Translations under genes and position numbers: made by a program | DNA from: Paenibacillus_G elgii_A | Lineage (GTDB): Bacteria; Bacillota; Bacilli; Paenibacillales; NBRC-103111 | Assembly (NCBI GenBank): GCA_042219835.1 | Contig: JBHJMN010000020.1 | Location: forward strand, 36,396 to 100,395 | Reading direction: 5' to 3' | Length of the DNA stretch: 64,000 bases | In this document: piece by piece, positions 52,321-61,780 of the stretch | Layout: every line of letters begins with the position of its first letter | Numbering within the stretch: the stretch's first letter is position 1 | The notes under the pieces: generated by a model | Databases searched by the model: none | The model's input: the letters and a program-made list of their open reading frames with translations, nothing else | What the model was told of the DNA's origin: nothing

Positions 52321-52977
52321 ATGGACAGATGGTATACGATGGTCGGGCTGCTCGCCTGCATGCTGCTGGTCGCTTATTTCACGTCGTCGACGCCGCTGGA
52401 GATTGCGGCTACGACAAGCGGACTGCTCAGCGTATGGCTGACGGCGCGGCAAAACATTTGGTGCTTTCCCGTCGGGCTGGTGAACGTGGCATGCTTTTTC
52501 GTCACGTTCTACGATGCGAAGCTGTACGCGGATATGACGCTGCAAGTCGTATTTTTCGTCTTGAGCATTCAAGGCTGGATCGTCTGGCTGACCAAGCGAG
52601 GACAGGCGAAGGTACGGCCGACGCGGCGGATGACGCCGCAGCTCGGCTTGGGGCTGGCGCTGCTGCTTGTCGTCGTGACGGCAGGCTGGGGCTATGCGCT
52701 TGCCCGCTTCACGGACGCGTCGATCCCTTATGTGGACGCGTTCATTGCGACGCTGAGTATTTTCGCGCAGCTGCTGCTGTCGAATAAGGTGCTGGAAAAC
52801 TGGTACTTCTGGATTGCGGTCGATGTGTTGTCGATCGGGATGTATGCGTATAAAGAGCTGTATGTTTTGTCATGGTTGTACGTTATTTTCCTCGGGATCG
52901 CGACAAGCGGGCTGATCCAGTGGCGCAGCGAATACCGGGCGGCGCAGCGGACGGGCCGCATGGGGGTGAGCTTATGA
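52321..52977 (+). CDS. pnuC: Nicotinamide riboside transporter PnuC
   Basis: A 218-residue membrane protein with seven predicted helices and the PnuC motif series (ARQNIWCFPVGLVNVACFF, WIVWLTKRG, VLENWYFWIAVDVLSIGMYA). It lets nicotinamide riboside diffuse in, where phosphorylation traps it. The start is ATG 52321, ten bases after GGGAGG; ATG 52312 abuts that site. The end overlaps nadR by four bases. Confidence 0.93.
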   Translation: MDRWYTMVGLLACMLLVAYFTSSTPLEIAATTSGLLSVWLTARQNIWCFPVGLVNVACFFVTFYDAKLYADMTLQVVFFVLSIQGWIVWLTKRGQAKVRPTRRMTPQLGLGLALLLVVVTAGWGYALARFTDASIPYVDAFIATLSIFAQLLLSNKVLENWYFWIAVDVLSIGMYAYKELYVLSWLYVIFLGIATSGLIQWRSEYRAAQRTGRMGVSL

Positions 52978-54002
52978 GCAACACTCAATTAACCGTCGGG
53001 CTGACGCTCGGCAAATTCGCGCCTCTGCACCGGGGGCACCAATACATGATCGAAACGGCTCTCGCGGAGACGGATCACGTCATCGTCGTCATCTACGATT
53101 GTCCCGAAACGACCGACATTCCGCTGACGGTGCGTGCGGGCTGGATTCGCGCCCTGTATCCCGCGGTCGAGGTGATCGAGGCTTGGGACGGGCCGACGGA
53201 AACGGGGTATACGCCGGAGATCAAGAAGGCGCAGGAGGATTACATTCTCGGCTTGCTTGGCGGGCGAAAAGTGACGCACTTTTATTCCAGCGAGCCGTAC
53301 GGCGAGCATATGAGCGAAGCGCTGAACGCCGTGAATCGGCAGGTTGATCCGAGCCGGGAGACGTTTCCGGTATCGGGCACGGCGGTACGGTACGACCCGC
53401 TGGCGAACCGGGCGTTCGTCGATCCGCTGGTTTACCGGGATCTGGTGACGACCGTCGTCTTCCTCGGCGCGCCCTCGACCGGCAAAACGACCGTTTGCGA
53501 AGCGCTGGCCCGCGAGTTCGGGACGGTCTGGATGCCGGAGTACGGGCGCGAGTACTGGGAACAGCATCAGACGGACCGCCGGCTGACGCCGGACCAGCTG
53601 GTGGAGATTGCCGAGGGGCATCTGGCCAGGGAGGAAAAGCTGCTGTCGGAGGCGAACAGTTATTTGTTTGTCGACACGAATGCCATAACGACGTTCATGT
53701 TCGCGCACGATTACCACGGGATGGCGCTGCCGCGCCTTCGGGATTTGGCGGCGCAGGCGGCTTCGCGCTACGATCTCGTCTTCCTGTGCGGCGACGAAAT
53801 CCCGTATGACGACACGTGGGACCGTTCGGGCGACGTGCATCGCCGCGTGTTCCAGAAGCGGATTGCGGCCGATTTGGCGTTGCGGCGGGTGCCTTACATC
53901 CCGCTGCGCGGCAGCCTGGAGGAACGGATCGCGCGGGTGAAGCGGGTGCTTGGCCGCTACCGCAAGTATGCGAGCATAGGCGCACCGTGGGCAGAAATCT
54001 AA
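52974..54002 (+). CDS. nadR: NadR-like NMN adenylyltransferase/ribosylnicotinamide kinase
   Basis: A 342-residue bifunctional enzyme. The N-terminal nucleotidyltransferase domain (TLGKFAPLHRGHQYMI, with the HxGH-type motif) joins NMN to AMP. The C-terminal kinase domain begins with P-loop FLGAPSTGKTTVCEAL at about residue 163 and phosphorylates nicotinamide riboside. No helix-turn-helix is present, unlike enterobacterial NadR, so regulation must come from elsewhere, fitting NrtR. The ATG overlaps the pnuC stop, with GGGGGTGAG upstream. Confidence 0.92.
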   Translation: MSNTQLTVGLTLGKFAPLHRGHQYMIETALAETDHVIVVIYDCPETTDIPLTVRAGWIRALYPAVEVIEAWDGPTETGYTPEIKKAQEDYILGLLGGRKVTHFYSSEPYGEHMSEALNAVNRQVDPSRETFPVSGTAVRYDPLANRAFVDPLVYRDLVTTVVFLGAPSTGKTTVCEALAREFGTVWMPEYGREYWEQHQTDRRLTPDQLVEIAEGHLAREEKLLSEANSYLFVDTNAITTFMFAHDYHGMALPRLRDLAAQAASRYDLVFLCGDEIPYDDTWDRSGDVHRRVFQKRIAADLALRRVPYIPLRGSLEERIARVKRVLGRYRKYASIGAPWAEI

Positions 54003-54024
54003 AGTGGAAGAGGAGGCCTGTAGG

Positions 54025-54921
54025 ATGGGCGACGAAATAAAAAGCATGGCGGACCGCATCAAAGGCGGGCTGCACGGCGTCGCCGTCGGCGATGCGCTCG
54101 GCGGGACGACCGAATTCATGAGCGCCAAGGAGATTCGGCGCAAGTACGGCTATTTGACCGACATCGTCGGCGGCGGGGTATGGAACCTCGAACCGGGGGA
54201 GGTCACGGACGATACGATGATGACGCTTTGCGTGGCGGAGGGCATCCTTGACCGCCCGGACGACCCGATGGAGAGCATCGGGGAACGCTTTCTGGCGTGG
54301 TACCATTCCGATCCGAAGGATATCGGCAATATCATCCGCCGGGCGTTCGTGCGGTATGACGGCCATTGGTTCGAAGCGGCTTTTCTGGCCGATCAGGACT
54401 TGGGCCGCAGCGCGGGCAACGGCTCGCTGATGCGCAGCCTGCCGGTGGCGCTCGCCTATGCCGATCCGGACCGGGTCGATCGCATGTCGCGGATGCAGTC
54501 GAAGATGACGCACTACGACGAGCGCTGCAACGAAGCGTGCGGCTTGTACAACCGCATCGCGGTGCGGCTGCTGAACGGCGAAGCACTGCGCCCGGCGATG
54601 GCGGCGGAAACGCAGGGCACGCCGTACGCTTCCGCGCTCGCCGAAGCGCCGGACTGCGAGCCGACCGGCTTCGTCGTCGATACGCTGCGCTGGGCGCTGT
54701 ACTGCCTGCAGCAGGGCGACGGCTTCGACGATGTCGTGCAGCGCGCCGCCAATCTCGGCGGCGACAGCGATACGATCGGCGCCATCGCTGGCGGGCTGGC
54801 AGGCGTGTATTACGGCTACGGCGGCATCCCGGCTGCCTATGCGGACGCCATCCTGATCAAGGACCGGCTGGACGCCGTGGCGGAGCGGCTGACGGCGCTG
54901 CGGGAGGAAGCCGCCCGATGA
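54025..54921 (+). CDS. ADP-ribosylglycohydrolase (DraG family)
   Basis: A 298-residue binuclear-metal hydrolase that removes ADP-ribose from modified proteins or frees it from metabolites. Metal-binding motifs are GLHGVAVGDALGGTTEF, GEVTDDTMMTLCVAEGI and a C-terminal ANLGGDSDTIGAIAGGLAG. The start is ATG 54025 after GAGGAGG. It is third in the pnuC-nadR operon, so ADP-ribose, the NrtR effector, is also a product made by the same operon. Confidence 0.92.
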   Translation: MGDEIKSMADRIKGGLHGVAVGDALGGTTEFMSAKEIRRKYGYLTDIVGGGVWNLEPGEVTDDTMMTLCVAEGILDRPDDPMESIGERFLAWYHSDPKDIGNIIRRAFVRYDGHWFEAAFLADQDLGRSAGNGSLMRSLPVALAYADPDRVDRMSRMQSKMTHYDERCNEACGLYNRIAVRLLNGEALRPAMAAETQGTPYASALAEAPDCEPTGFVVDTLRWALYCLQQGDGFDDVVQRAANLGGDSDTIGAIAGGLAGVYYGYGGIPAAYADAILIKDRLDAVAERLTALREEAAR

Positions 54922-54954
54922 AGGTGCGCACAACCCTGGGAGGGGAGCCGGGAG

Positions 54955-56385
54955 CTACGGCTTTTTCAGCAGTTCTAAGATGCGCCGCTCGTTGACAGCT
55001 TGCACGACTTCGGCGGTACTGGGCAAGTAAATTTTAAAAAGCGTGGGATACCGGGCATCTTCACTCAACTCGATGCTTCCGTGATGAAGCGTAACGATCT
55101 TTTTACAAATCGCCAGCCCCAGCCCGGTGCCGTCCGATTGACCTATTCCTTTGACGAATTCGTCGAAAATATGCGCCTTGATCTCCTCCTCAACGCCAAC
55201 CCCATCGTCACCGATACAAATGACGACCTGGCCCTGCTCACGAGCGCAGGAGACGTAAAGCGACGTTCCAGGTGGATTGTATTTCAACGTGTTGCCCAGA
55301 ATATTCGTAATCACCCGTTTCAACTGGATGGAATCCAAAGGGACGATCCACCGTTCTTCCGGAATGTCGGCTTCCAGTTCAAAGCCCTTACCCTCGATCT
55401 CGGGGTAAAATTCCACAATAATCTGCCTTAACCACTCTGCAATATTCACCGGCTCCCGGTTCAGCTTTAGCTGGTGATCGTCCAGCTTGGCCAGTTCAAA
55501 TAAATCTTTGACCAGATTGGTCATATAGAACGATTTGTCATGAATATAGCGGATATATTTATTTTTCTGATCTTCGGCCACCAGTTGGTCATCTGCCAAC
55601 AATTGGGAATACCCATAAATAGAGGTGATCGGCGTTTTCAAATCGTGTGAGAGGTGAAGCAGCATGTTCCGTTTGTTCTTCTCGATGATTTCCTTCTCGG
55701 CGGCGGTACGCTGCAGCCGTTCGGCCATCTCGTTGAACGCATCCCGGATTTCGGCAAACTCCTTTTCCGCCGAATAATCGAGCCGGGTTTGATAATGCAG
55801 CCGTTCCATCTCCCGAATCCCTTCGACAATTTGCTTGAGCGGTTTTTTGACCTGCTTGACGGAGTATAAGCTGTAAACATAAACGGCGATCAGCAAAAAC
55901 AGTGCGAACAGCGCAAAAAAGATCCCGACGAAAATCGAAAGGTTCCTTCCCGAATGCCGAGGTATTTTCCACAGCAGCGCATAGCGCTCGCCGTTCGGCC
56001 CTCTTACAGAATAAACATGATAAGCCGTGGAATCGTCGTTTCGCTGGATTTTTTGATAAAATTGCTCGTCGGTATAATGATCGATCGTATCTTCTTTCGT
56101 TCCCTTCACAAAGATAACCCGGCCCGATTCGTCCAAAATCTCAAACCATCCCCCGTACGATTGAAGCAGGCCCGGATCGATGTTCTCGAACGGGTAGGCG
56201 TAAATTTTGCTTACATCTACTTTGGACGCATCGATCGTTTTATCTACGACACGGTTCATCAGAAAATCCGATGCGAACATAGACAACGTCAGCGTGCCAA
56301 TCAGCAGCCCGCTGATAACGATATAATTGCGGAAGAAGAGTATTTTCAATGCCCGCCGCTCATGCGGCTTCTTAGCGTTTTTCAA
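54955..56385 (-). CDS. Membrane sensor histidine kinase
   Basis: A 476-residue kinase. Two membrane helices (IVISGLLIGTLTLSMFASDF and IFVGIFFALFALFLLIAVYV) bracket an extracellular sensor of about 120 residues, then come HAMP, HisKA (LLHLSHDLKTPITSIYGYSQ, phospho-His) and a HATPase domain (IGDDGVGVEEE; GTGLGLAICKKI). The first codon overlaps the response regulator gene by 14 bp. The signal is unknown; the adjacent serine hydrolase suggests the cell envelope. Confidence 0.93.
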   Translation of the reverse strand: MKNAKKPHERRALKILFFRNYIVISGLLIGTLTLSMFASDFLMNRVVDKTIDASKVDVSKIYAYPFENIDPGLLQSYGGWFEILDESGRVIFVKGTKEDTIDHYTDEQFYQKIQRNDDSTAYHVYSVRGPNGERYALLWKIPRHSGRNLSIFVGIFFALFALFLLIAVYVYSLYSVKQVKKPLKQIVEGIREMERLHYQTRLDYSAEKEFAEIRDAFNEMAERLQRTAAEKEIIEKNKRNMLLHLSHDLKTPITSIYGYSQLLADDQLVAEDQKNKYIRYIHDKSFYMTNLVKDLFELAKLDDHQLKLNREPVNIAEWLRQIIVEFYPEIEGKGFELEADIPEERWIVPLDSIQLKRVITNILGNTLKYNPPGTSLYVSCAREQGQVVICIGDDGVGVEEEIKAHIFDEFVKGIGQSDGTGLGLAICKKIVTLHHGSIELSEDARYPTLFKIYLPSTAEVVQAVNERRILELLKKP

Positions 56386-57073
56386 AACGGTAGCCCAACC
56401 CCCTAATGGTGATCAAGTAAGCCGGCTTCCTTGGATTGTCCTCGATCTTGTCCCGCAATTTGCTGATATACACCATGATCAAATTTTCATCTCCGACGTA
56501 CGACTCACCCCACACTCGCTCATAAATATCCGCTTTGGTGAATACCCGGCCCACCTGTCCCATGAGCAGCGCAAGGATTTTGAATTCGTACGAAGTCACT
56601 TCCTTCGGTTCGCCGGATTTATAGAGCTTGCAGCTCATAAGGTCAAGCTTCACATCGCCGATCTCAATAACCTCTCGCTCTTCCTTCTCCGGCCTGGCGT
56701 AGGCATCCACTCTGCGCAGCAGCGCCTGCACCCGGCTGACCACCTCCAGAGGGTTGAACGGTTTCGCTACATAATCGTCCGCTCCGAGCTGAAGACCGTA
56801 AATTTTGTCCATATCTTCGGATTTGGCGGAAATAAACAGGACGGGCACTTGAGATTCCAGGCGCACTTTTTTCAGAAACTCAATCCCGTCCAGCTTCGGC
56901 ATCATAATATCCGTGATCACCAAATCGATCTTGTGCTGCTGGTATACAGTCAAAGCTTCCAGACCATGGCCTGCCTCGTATATACGGTATCCGTGATTTT
57001 TCAAGTAGATCATGAGCAGCTCGCGAATTTCCACTTCATCGTCAATAATCAATATGTTTTTGATCGTACCCAC
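56372..57073 (-). CDS. OmpR-family response regulator
   Basis: A regulator of about 233 residues. The receiver domain has acidic IIDDE, the phospho-acceptor in LVITDIMMPKLDG and Lys in VAKPFNPLE. The winged-helix domain shows EVTSYEFKILALLM, RVWGESYVGDENLIMVYISK and TIRGLGYRFE. The start is uncertain. GTG 57073 gives the usual N terminus (TIKNILIIDDE), but AAGAGG touches it; the frame is open to 57187. It pairs with the histidine kinase. Confidence 0.9.
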   Translation of the reverse strand: MGTIKNILIIDDEVEIRELLMIYLKNHGYRIYEAGHGLEALTVYQQHKIDLVITDIMMPKLDGIEFLKKVRLESQVPVLFISAKSEDMDKIYGLQLGADDYVAKPFNPLEVVSRVQALLRRVDAYARPEKEEREVIEIGDVKLDLMSCKLYKSGEPKEVTSYEFKILALLMGQVGRVFTKADIYERVWGESYVGDENLIMVYISKLRDKIEDNPRKPAYLITIRGLGYRFEKR

Positions 57074-57167
57074 CTCTTGGCTATTGCTGATTCCTGGTTC
57101 GCAAATAAAAGATCCCCCTTGCATCGGCCAAATGGCTCGCTTGTCAACAAGGGGGCGGAAATCGTTC

Positions 57168-59183
57168 TTAAAATAAGTGATCTGCAAAAAGCGACAGTAA
57201 CGCGGCGGCTTCCTGTTTTTTCATCGGCTGACGGGATTGGTAGTCAACCGAACCGTTTGCCTGTTTTACGGTTTCAGCCCCGTATAAACCTTTCGCCACG
57301 ACGAAACGAATCCCTTCCACGGCCCAATCATCCGGCTGGTCGTTGAGTAGAGCCTCCTTCGGTGAAGCGTGCAAATAGCCGAAGGCCAATTTCCATACGA
57401 TGGTAGCCGCTTCCCCGCGGGTCAGCTCTTTGTCCGGCTGGAACTTGGCTTCGGCTGTCCCCTGGATAAGTCCAAGCTCATACGCCGCCTGGATTTCTTT
57501 CACAAACGGGCTGTCCCCGATGTCGGTGAAAACCGGCTTTTGATTGGACGGAGCAAATCCTGTCCAACGGATCAGCCAGCCAATAAACTCTTCCCGAAGG
57601 ATCGGTTGCAGCGGATCGAATCGCTTGCCCGGCTCTCCCTGCAGCACGCCTAACTGCCGAAGGTGGTAAATGTAGGTCGCATAAGGATCATGTGCGCCAA
57701 CGTCAGAATAGCGTTCCGGCTCATCCAGCTTTTCGGACCAACTGTCCCCTTTGCTATCGTAATACATCGCGGTGACCGCTCCAAGCTCATTTAATTTAAA
57801 AGCGGCCCGAATGCCTTTCTCATCCTCAAACAGCAGCGGTTCCACTTGCGTTAAAACATGCTCGCCCAACGGGGCTTTCATAATCAGCTTTCCTTCGACG
57901 GAGCGAATTCGGGAGGTCCACATCCGATTCCTTAAATCGCTGTACGTCCCTTCAAACTTCGCTAACGTTTCTGCCTTCGCAGAAGGGTATTGCGGGCTTA
58001 GCGGCTCCTTCGCCTGCGGATAATAGTGGTTCATAAACGCTTCCAGCAGTTGATTGCGAAGGTCGAGGTTATTATTGACGGTGATAAACAAGCCGACTTT
58101 TTCCTTCGGCAGCAGCCACATCCCCGTACGGTAGCCGTCCAAGTCTCCGCCTTTCTCAACGACATACCGGCCGTTGTGAAGCCGGCGGTTGCCGTATTCG
58201 AACCCGTAAGCCATATTCGGGAGCTTCGGATGAATCGCCAACTGGGGCTGCTGCATCGTCCGTACGGTTTCCTCCTTGAGGATGCGTGCGTCTCCAAGCT
58301 GTCCGCCGTTCAGATGAGCCAGCATGAACCGGCCCATATCCGCTCCCGTCGAAAGCATGCCGCCGCCGGGAGAATCGGTAGGGACCGTAGCATACGCAGG
58401 TATCGGCCTTCCGATGGTATCGTAGGGCACGGCCAGATTCGCCTGCATGTCGGGCGTCAAGCGGAAGTGGCTGTTTTTCATGCCTAACGGTGCAAAAATA
58501 TGCTCCTGCACATAAGTCGAAAAGGGCTTACCGGACATTCGCTCAACCACATAGCCTTGAATGGTGAAACCCAAATTGTCGTACCGATAGCTCTCCCCCG
58601 GTTTTCGGATCACCGTTGGAGCATTCGCTTGAATGTAATCTTTCAGCGGAACGAATCGGTTCAGATCAGGCGTGGTTGATTCTGCACGATCCCCGTAATC
58701 AAATCCGGTTGCATTGGTCAACAAATGCTTCATCGTCAGCGGCGCTCCGGTCTTGTTGGGAATCGGAATCTCGCCCATATAGGTATTCATGTCCTGGTTC
58801 AGATCGATTTTCCCTTGCTCTGCCAACTGCATAACCGCCGTAGCCGCGATGACCTTGGAGGTCGATGCGACGCGAAACACCGAACGGTCCGGGTCGACGG
58901 GAATTTTACGCTCCACGTCGGCGTAGCCGTATCCTTTCTTCAAAACAATCCGGTCTCCTTTAACGACAACGAGCGAGGCGCCAGCCATGCGGTCCCGCAC
59001 TTCCGGCCGCTCGAAAAACCGGTCGGCAAACTGCTCTACTTCTTTCGGATCTTCCGGACCGGAAGTGCAGCAAGCCTCCGCCGCTGCCGTATAGGGAGCC
59101 GGTACGACACTTAGAGATGAAACCAGCACAGTGCAAGCGATAGCCGATATCATCTTGGTACGAAGCACTCGAAATTTATTCAT
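57168..59183 (-). CDS. Secreted class C beta-lactamase-type serine hydrolase with SLH domains
   Basis: A 671-residue exported enzyme. The signal peptide ends near APYTAAA. Residues about 45-400 are a serine beta-lactamase/penicillin-binding fold with catalytic STSK (FRVASTSKVIAATAVM), a Tyr motif (YRYDNLG) and a late HNGRYVVEKGGD region. A linker domain and two or three SLH units follow (YIYHLRQLGVLQGEPGKRFD; AYELGLIQGTAEAKFQPDKE; GIRFVVAKGLYGAE), attaching it to wall polymers. Likely targets are cell-wall peptides or D-amino-acid esters. It is first in an operon with the two-component genes, 95 bp upstream of the regulator start. Confidence 0.9.
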   Translation of the reverse strand: MNKFRVLRTKMISAIACTVLVSSLSVVPAPYTAAAEACCTSGPEDPKEVEQFADRFFERPEVRDRMAGASLVVVKGDRIVLKKGYGYADVERKIPVDPDRSVFRVASTSKVIAATAVMQLAEQGKIDLNQDMNTYMGEIPIPNKTGAPLTMKHLLTNATGFDYGDRAESTTPDLNRFVPLKDYIQANAPTVIRKPGESYRYDNLGFTIQGYVVERMSGKPFSTYVQEHIFAPLGMKNSHFRLTPDMQANLAVPYDTIGRPIPAYATVPTDSPGGGMLSTGADMGRFMLAHLNGGQLGDARILKEETVRTMQQPQLAIHPKLPNMAYGFEYGNRRLHNGRYVVEKGGDLDGYRTGMWLLPKEKVGLFITVNNNLDLRNQLLEAFMNHYYPQAKEPLSPQYPSAKAETLAKFEGTYSDLRNRMWTSRIRSVEGKLIMKAPLGEHVLTQVEPLLFEDEKGIRAAFKLNELGAVTAMYYDSKGDSWSEKLDEPERYSDVGAHDPYATYIYHLRQLGVLQGEPGKRFDPLQPILREEFIGWLIRWTGFAPSNQKPVFTDIGDSPFVKEIQAAYELGLIQGTAEAKFQPDKELTRGEAATIVWKLAFGYLHASPKEALLNDQPDDWAVEGIRFVVAKGLYGAETVKQANGSVDYQSRQPMKKQEAAALLSLFADHLF

Positions 59184-59403
59184 ATTCGTTCTCTCCTATC
59201 TCTTCTAATGATTTCCCCCGCCCACTTGCTGTACCTGTGACGAGGTTCTGTAATGAGATGACTTCCCAAGCATACCGGACGAAACTTAACCCGGATTCTA
59301 TGAAACCTTAATATAATCTGAAAGAAGTCCGCCGGATAGGAATTTTTCTATGTAAAGGGATAGGAATAATGCTAGTTTTGCGATATAATCTGCATGGGGA
59401 ATC

Positions 59404-59433
59404 TTGATTGTGAATGTCGATGTACGGTATACT
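59404..59433 (+). promoter_or_regulatory. Promoter of the pyrophosphatase gene
   Basis: TTGATT (59404-59409), an 18 bp spacer and TATACT (59428-59433), 37 bp before the ATG. A second TATAAT lies 40 bp upstream without a clear -35 box. The rest of the 286 bp between 59184 and 59469 shows no gene. Confidence 0.7.
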
Positions 59434-59469
59434 TTTCTCGCCAAAACAAAACAAGTAAGGAGAATAGGG

Positions 59470-60402
59470 ATGGATAAAGTACTTATTTTCGGACATAAGA
59501 ACCCAGACACCGATACAATCTGCTCTGCCCTTGCATATGCGCATTTGAAAACTCAGCTGGGCCAAAATGTCGAGCCTGTCCGCTTGGGCAGCGTAAACGG
59601 GGAAACTCAATATGCGCTTGACTACTTCAAAGCGGAAGCGCCGCGCCTCGTCGAGACGGTAGCGAACGAAGCGAAAGACGTCATTCTGGTCGACCACAAC
59701 GAGCGCCAGCAAAGCGCGTCCGACATTGATCAGGTTCGCGTGCTGGAGGTTATCGACCACCACCGCATCGCCAATTTTGAAACGAGCGGTCCGCTGTATT
59801 ACCGCGCCGAGCCGGTCGGCTGCACGGCGACGATTTTGAAGAAGCTGTACAAAGAAAACGGGGTCGCCATCCCGAAAGAAATCGCCGGTCTCATGCTGTC
59901 CGCGATCATTTCCGATTCGCTCCTGTTCAAGTCGCCTACCTGCACGGATGAAGACGTAGCCGCCGCCCGCGAGCTGGCCGAAATCGCCGGTGTGAACGCC
60001 GAAGTTTATGGTCTGGACATGCTCAAAGCGGGCGCCGATCTGAGTGACAAAACGATCGCTCAACTGATCTCACTCGACGCCAAAGAGTTCCAAATGGGTA
60101 AATCCAAGGTGGAAATCGCCCAAGTGAACGCCGTCGACACGAACGACGTGCTGTCGCGCCAAGCGGAGCTGGAAGCGGCTCTCTCCGGCATCATCGCGGA
60201 GAAAAACCTGGACCTGTTCCTCTTCGTCGTGACGGACATCTTGAACAACGATTCGATCGGCTTGGCCCTCGGCCGCGCCGCGCATGCCGTGGAGCAAGCG
60301 TACAACGTGAAGCTGGACGACAACAAAGCTGTGCTTAAAGGCGTCGTTTCCCGCAAATCGCAAATCGTACCGGTGCTCACCGACGTGTTCAACAAGCTGT
60401 AA
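59470..60402 (+). CDS. ppaC: Manganese-dependent inorganic pyrophosphatase
   Basis: A 310-residue family II pyrophosphatase of the DHH superfamily, hydrolysing PPi to phosphate in the cytosol. Metal motifs are FGHKNPDTDTICSALAYA at the N terminus, ILVDHNER and VIDHHRIANF. The C-terminal DHHA2 part ends with VSRKSQIVPVL. The start is ATG 59470 with AAGGAG upstream; the frame open to 59404 covers the promoter. Monocistronic, with its own terminator. Confidence 0.96.
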   Translation: MDKVLIFGHKNPDTDTICSALAYAHLKTQLGQNVEPVRLGSVNGETQYALDYFKAEAPRLVETVANEAKDVILVDHNERQQSASDIDQVRVLEVIDHHRIANFETSGPLYYRAEPVGCTATILKKLYKENGVAIPKEIAGLMLSAIISDSLLFKSPTCTDEDVAAARELAEIAGVNAEVYGLDMLKAGADLSDKTIAQLISLDAKEFQMGKSKVEIAQVNAVDTNDVLSRQAELEAALSGIIAEKNLDLFLFVVTDILNNDSIGLALGRAAHAVEQAYNVKLDDNKAVLKGVVSRKSQIVPVLTDVFNKL

Positions 60403-60419
60403 TCTTGGGATGAAATGAA

Positions 60420-60457
60420 AGGCTGCCAGCGCTTTTTTGCGCTTGGCAGCCTTTTTG
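60420..60457 (+). terminator. Intrinsic terminator after ppaC
   Basis: AGGCTGCCA and TGGCAGCCT with an inner GCGC-type stem, followed by five Ts. It is also positioned to serve the convergent MFS gene. Confidence 0.92.
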
Positions 60458-60512
60458 TGGTGATGGGGTCAGACCGGACAACGCATTCCGGCATCTAAGA
60501 CCGGATACTCAT

Positions 60513-61679
60513 TTACCCCATATTCTGACTTCGTTTTCTTAGTCCAATCCTAAACGAATAAGAGGCAGTTACAACCGCAAGCAACACGGTTACCCCTCCA
60601 ATCCATCCCATATGTTGAATGTTCATATATTCAATAACGATTCCTCCCAATCCTGCACCTAATGTCATTCCGATGTTCATGAAAGCCGTATTGAAGCTAA
60701 GGACAACTTCCGATGATTGCGGCCTTAAAGAAATCAAATAAAATTGATTGGCTGGCGTTGTCGTCCAGGTTGCCGCCCCCCAAATCATGATCGTCAGAAG
60801 AAGCGTTACCGTTGAAGCCGTCGCTGGTGTCAGCACGAATAACGTCGCAGAATGAAGAATCAGACTGAACAAGATCGTTCGGATAGGCCCCCATCGATCC
60901 ACGGCGTAACCGCCAAAACGCGAACCGATAAAGGCTGACACGCCAAGCACAAGAAGCGCAGAACTGATCATTTCGATAGAAAAGCCAGCCAACTCGCTCA
61001 TCATCGGAGCAATATAAGCAAATACCATGGTATAACCCAAAATCCAGAATACCGTAGTGGCTAGCCCGCTGATCACCTGTTTATCTTTTATCAAAAGAAA
61101 CTGCTGCTTCAAAGGAACCGGACTCGCTCCTTCGAACTTCGGGATAAACTTTTGCAGCAGCAACAGATTGAGCAGGGTAACGACCGCAATAATAAGATAG
61201 ATGTAGCGCCAATCGATATAGGCGGCGATCAACGTTCCGAACGGGACACCAAGTATCAATGAAACCGAAAACCCGGTAATGACTGTAGCAATGGCATTGC
61301 CTTGTTTTTGTGGCGACGCAAGTCGGGCGGCGTAGCTCGTAGCAATAACGGTGTATAACCCTCCGCTCGATGCCAGAATGATGCGGGAAAGCATGAGCAT
61401 ACCAAAATTCAAACTGAATAGTGCCACGATATTTCCCGCGATAAACGTGAGCAGAGCGTACATCAGTACCTTTTTTCGGTTAAACTTTGCAGTCAGCATT
61501 ACCAGTACAAGCGCTCCGATTGCATACGACAGGGAATAAATCGTTATTAATTGTCCGGCTGCCGCAATGGAGACATGCAAGTCAGCGGATATGATTTCGA
61601 GAATACCCGAAACGACGAATTCTGCGGTGCCTGTGACAAAGGCTCCTAGAGCTAATAAATAGATAGCAAAGCGATTCAA
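60513..61679 (-). CDS. MFS transporter, AraJ/sugar-efflux type
   Basis: A 388-residue protein with twelve predicted helices. The first (FAIYLLALGAFVTGTAEFVV) carries the family D/E motif, and the loop between helices 2 and 3 reads LTAKFNRKKVLM. The pattern fits DHA1 exporters of the AraJ/YdhP type, often annotated for arabinose polymers, chloramphenicol or purines. The start is TTG 61679 with AAGGAG 12 bp upstream. It diverges from a LysR gene that probably controls it. Confidence 0.88.
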   Translation of the reverse strand: MNRFAIYLLALGAFVTGTAEFVVSGILEIISADLHVSIAAAGQLITIYSLSYAIGALVLVMLTAKFNRKKVLMYALLTFIAGNIVALFSLNFGMLMLSRIILASSGGLYTVIATSYAARLASPQKQGNAIATVITGFSVSLILGVPFGTLIAAYIDWRYIYLIIAVVTLLNLLLLQKFIPKFEGASPVPLKQQFLLIKDKQVISGLATTVFWILGYTMVFAYIAPMMSELAGFSIEMISSALLVLGVSAFIGSRFGGYAVDRWGPIRTILFSLILHSATLFVLTPATASTVTLLLTIMIWGAATWTTTPANQFYLISLRPQSSEVVLSFNTAFMNIGMTLGAGLGGIVIEYMNIQHMGWIGGVTVLLAVVTASYSFRIGLRKRSQNMG

Positions 61680-61710
61680 TGGTGTTTTTCACTCCTTCTT
61701 CAAAAGCTTG

Positions 61711-61734
61711 CTATCATTTTATCTCGCATGATAG
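61711..61734. promoter_or_regulatory. Candidate LysR operator
   Basis: CTATCAT (61711-61717) and ATGATAG (61728-61734) form a perfect seven-base inverted repeat with a ten-base centre, midway between the divergent MFS and LysR genes. It contains the T-N11-A pattern of LysR sites. Confidence 0.6.
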
Positions 61735-61780
61735 TATTAGTAAAATTAATGTTATTCATGAAGGAGTTGAGTAAAAAGTC

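Noticed and set aside
53695..54933. 412-codon minus-strand frame
   Set aside because: Runs against both nadR and the ADP-ribosylglycohydrolase gene; no start signal.
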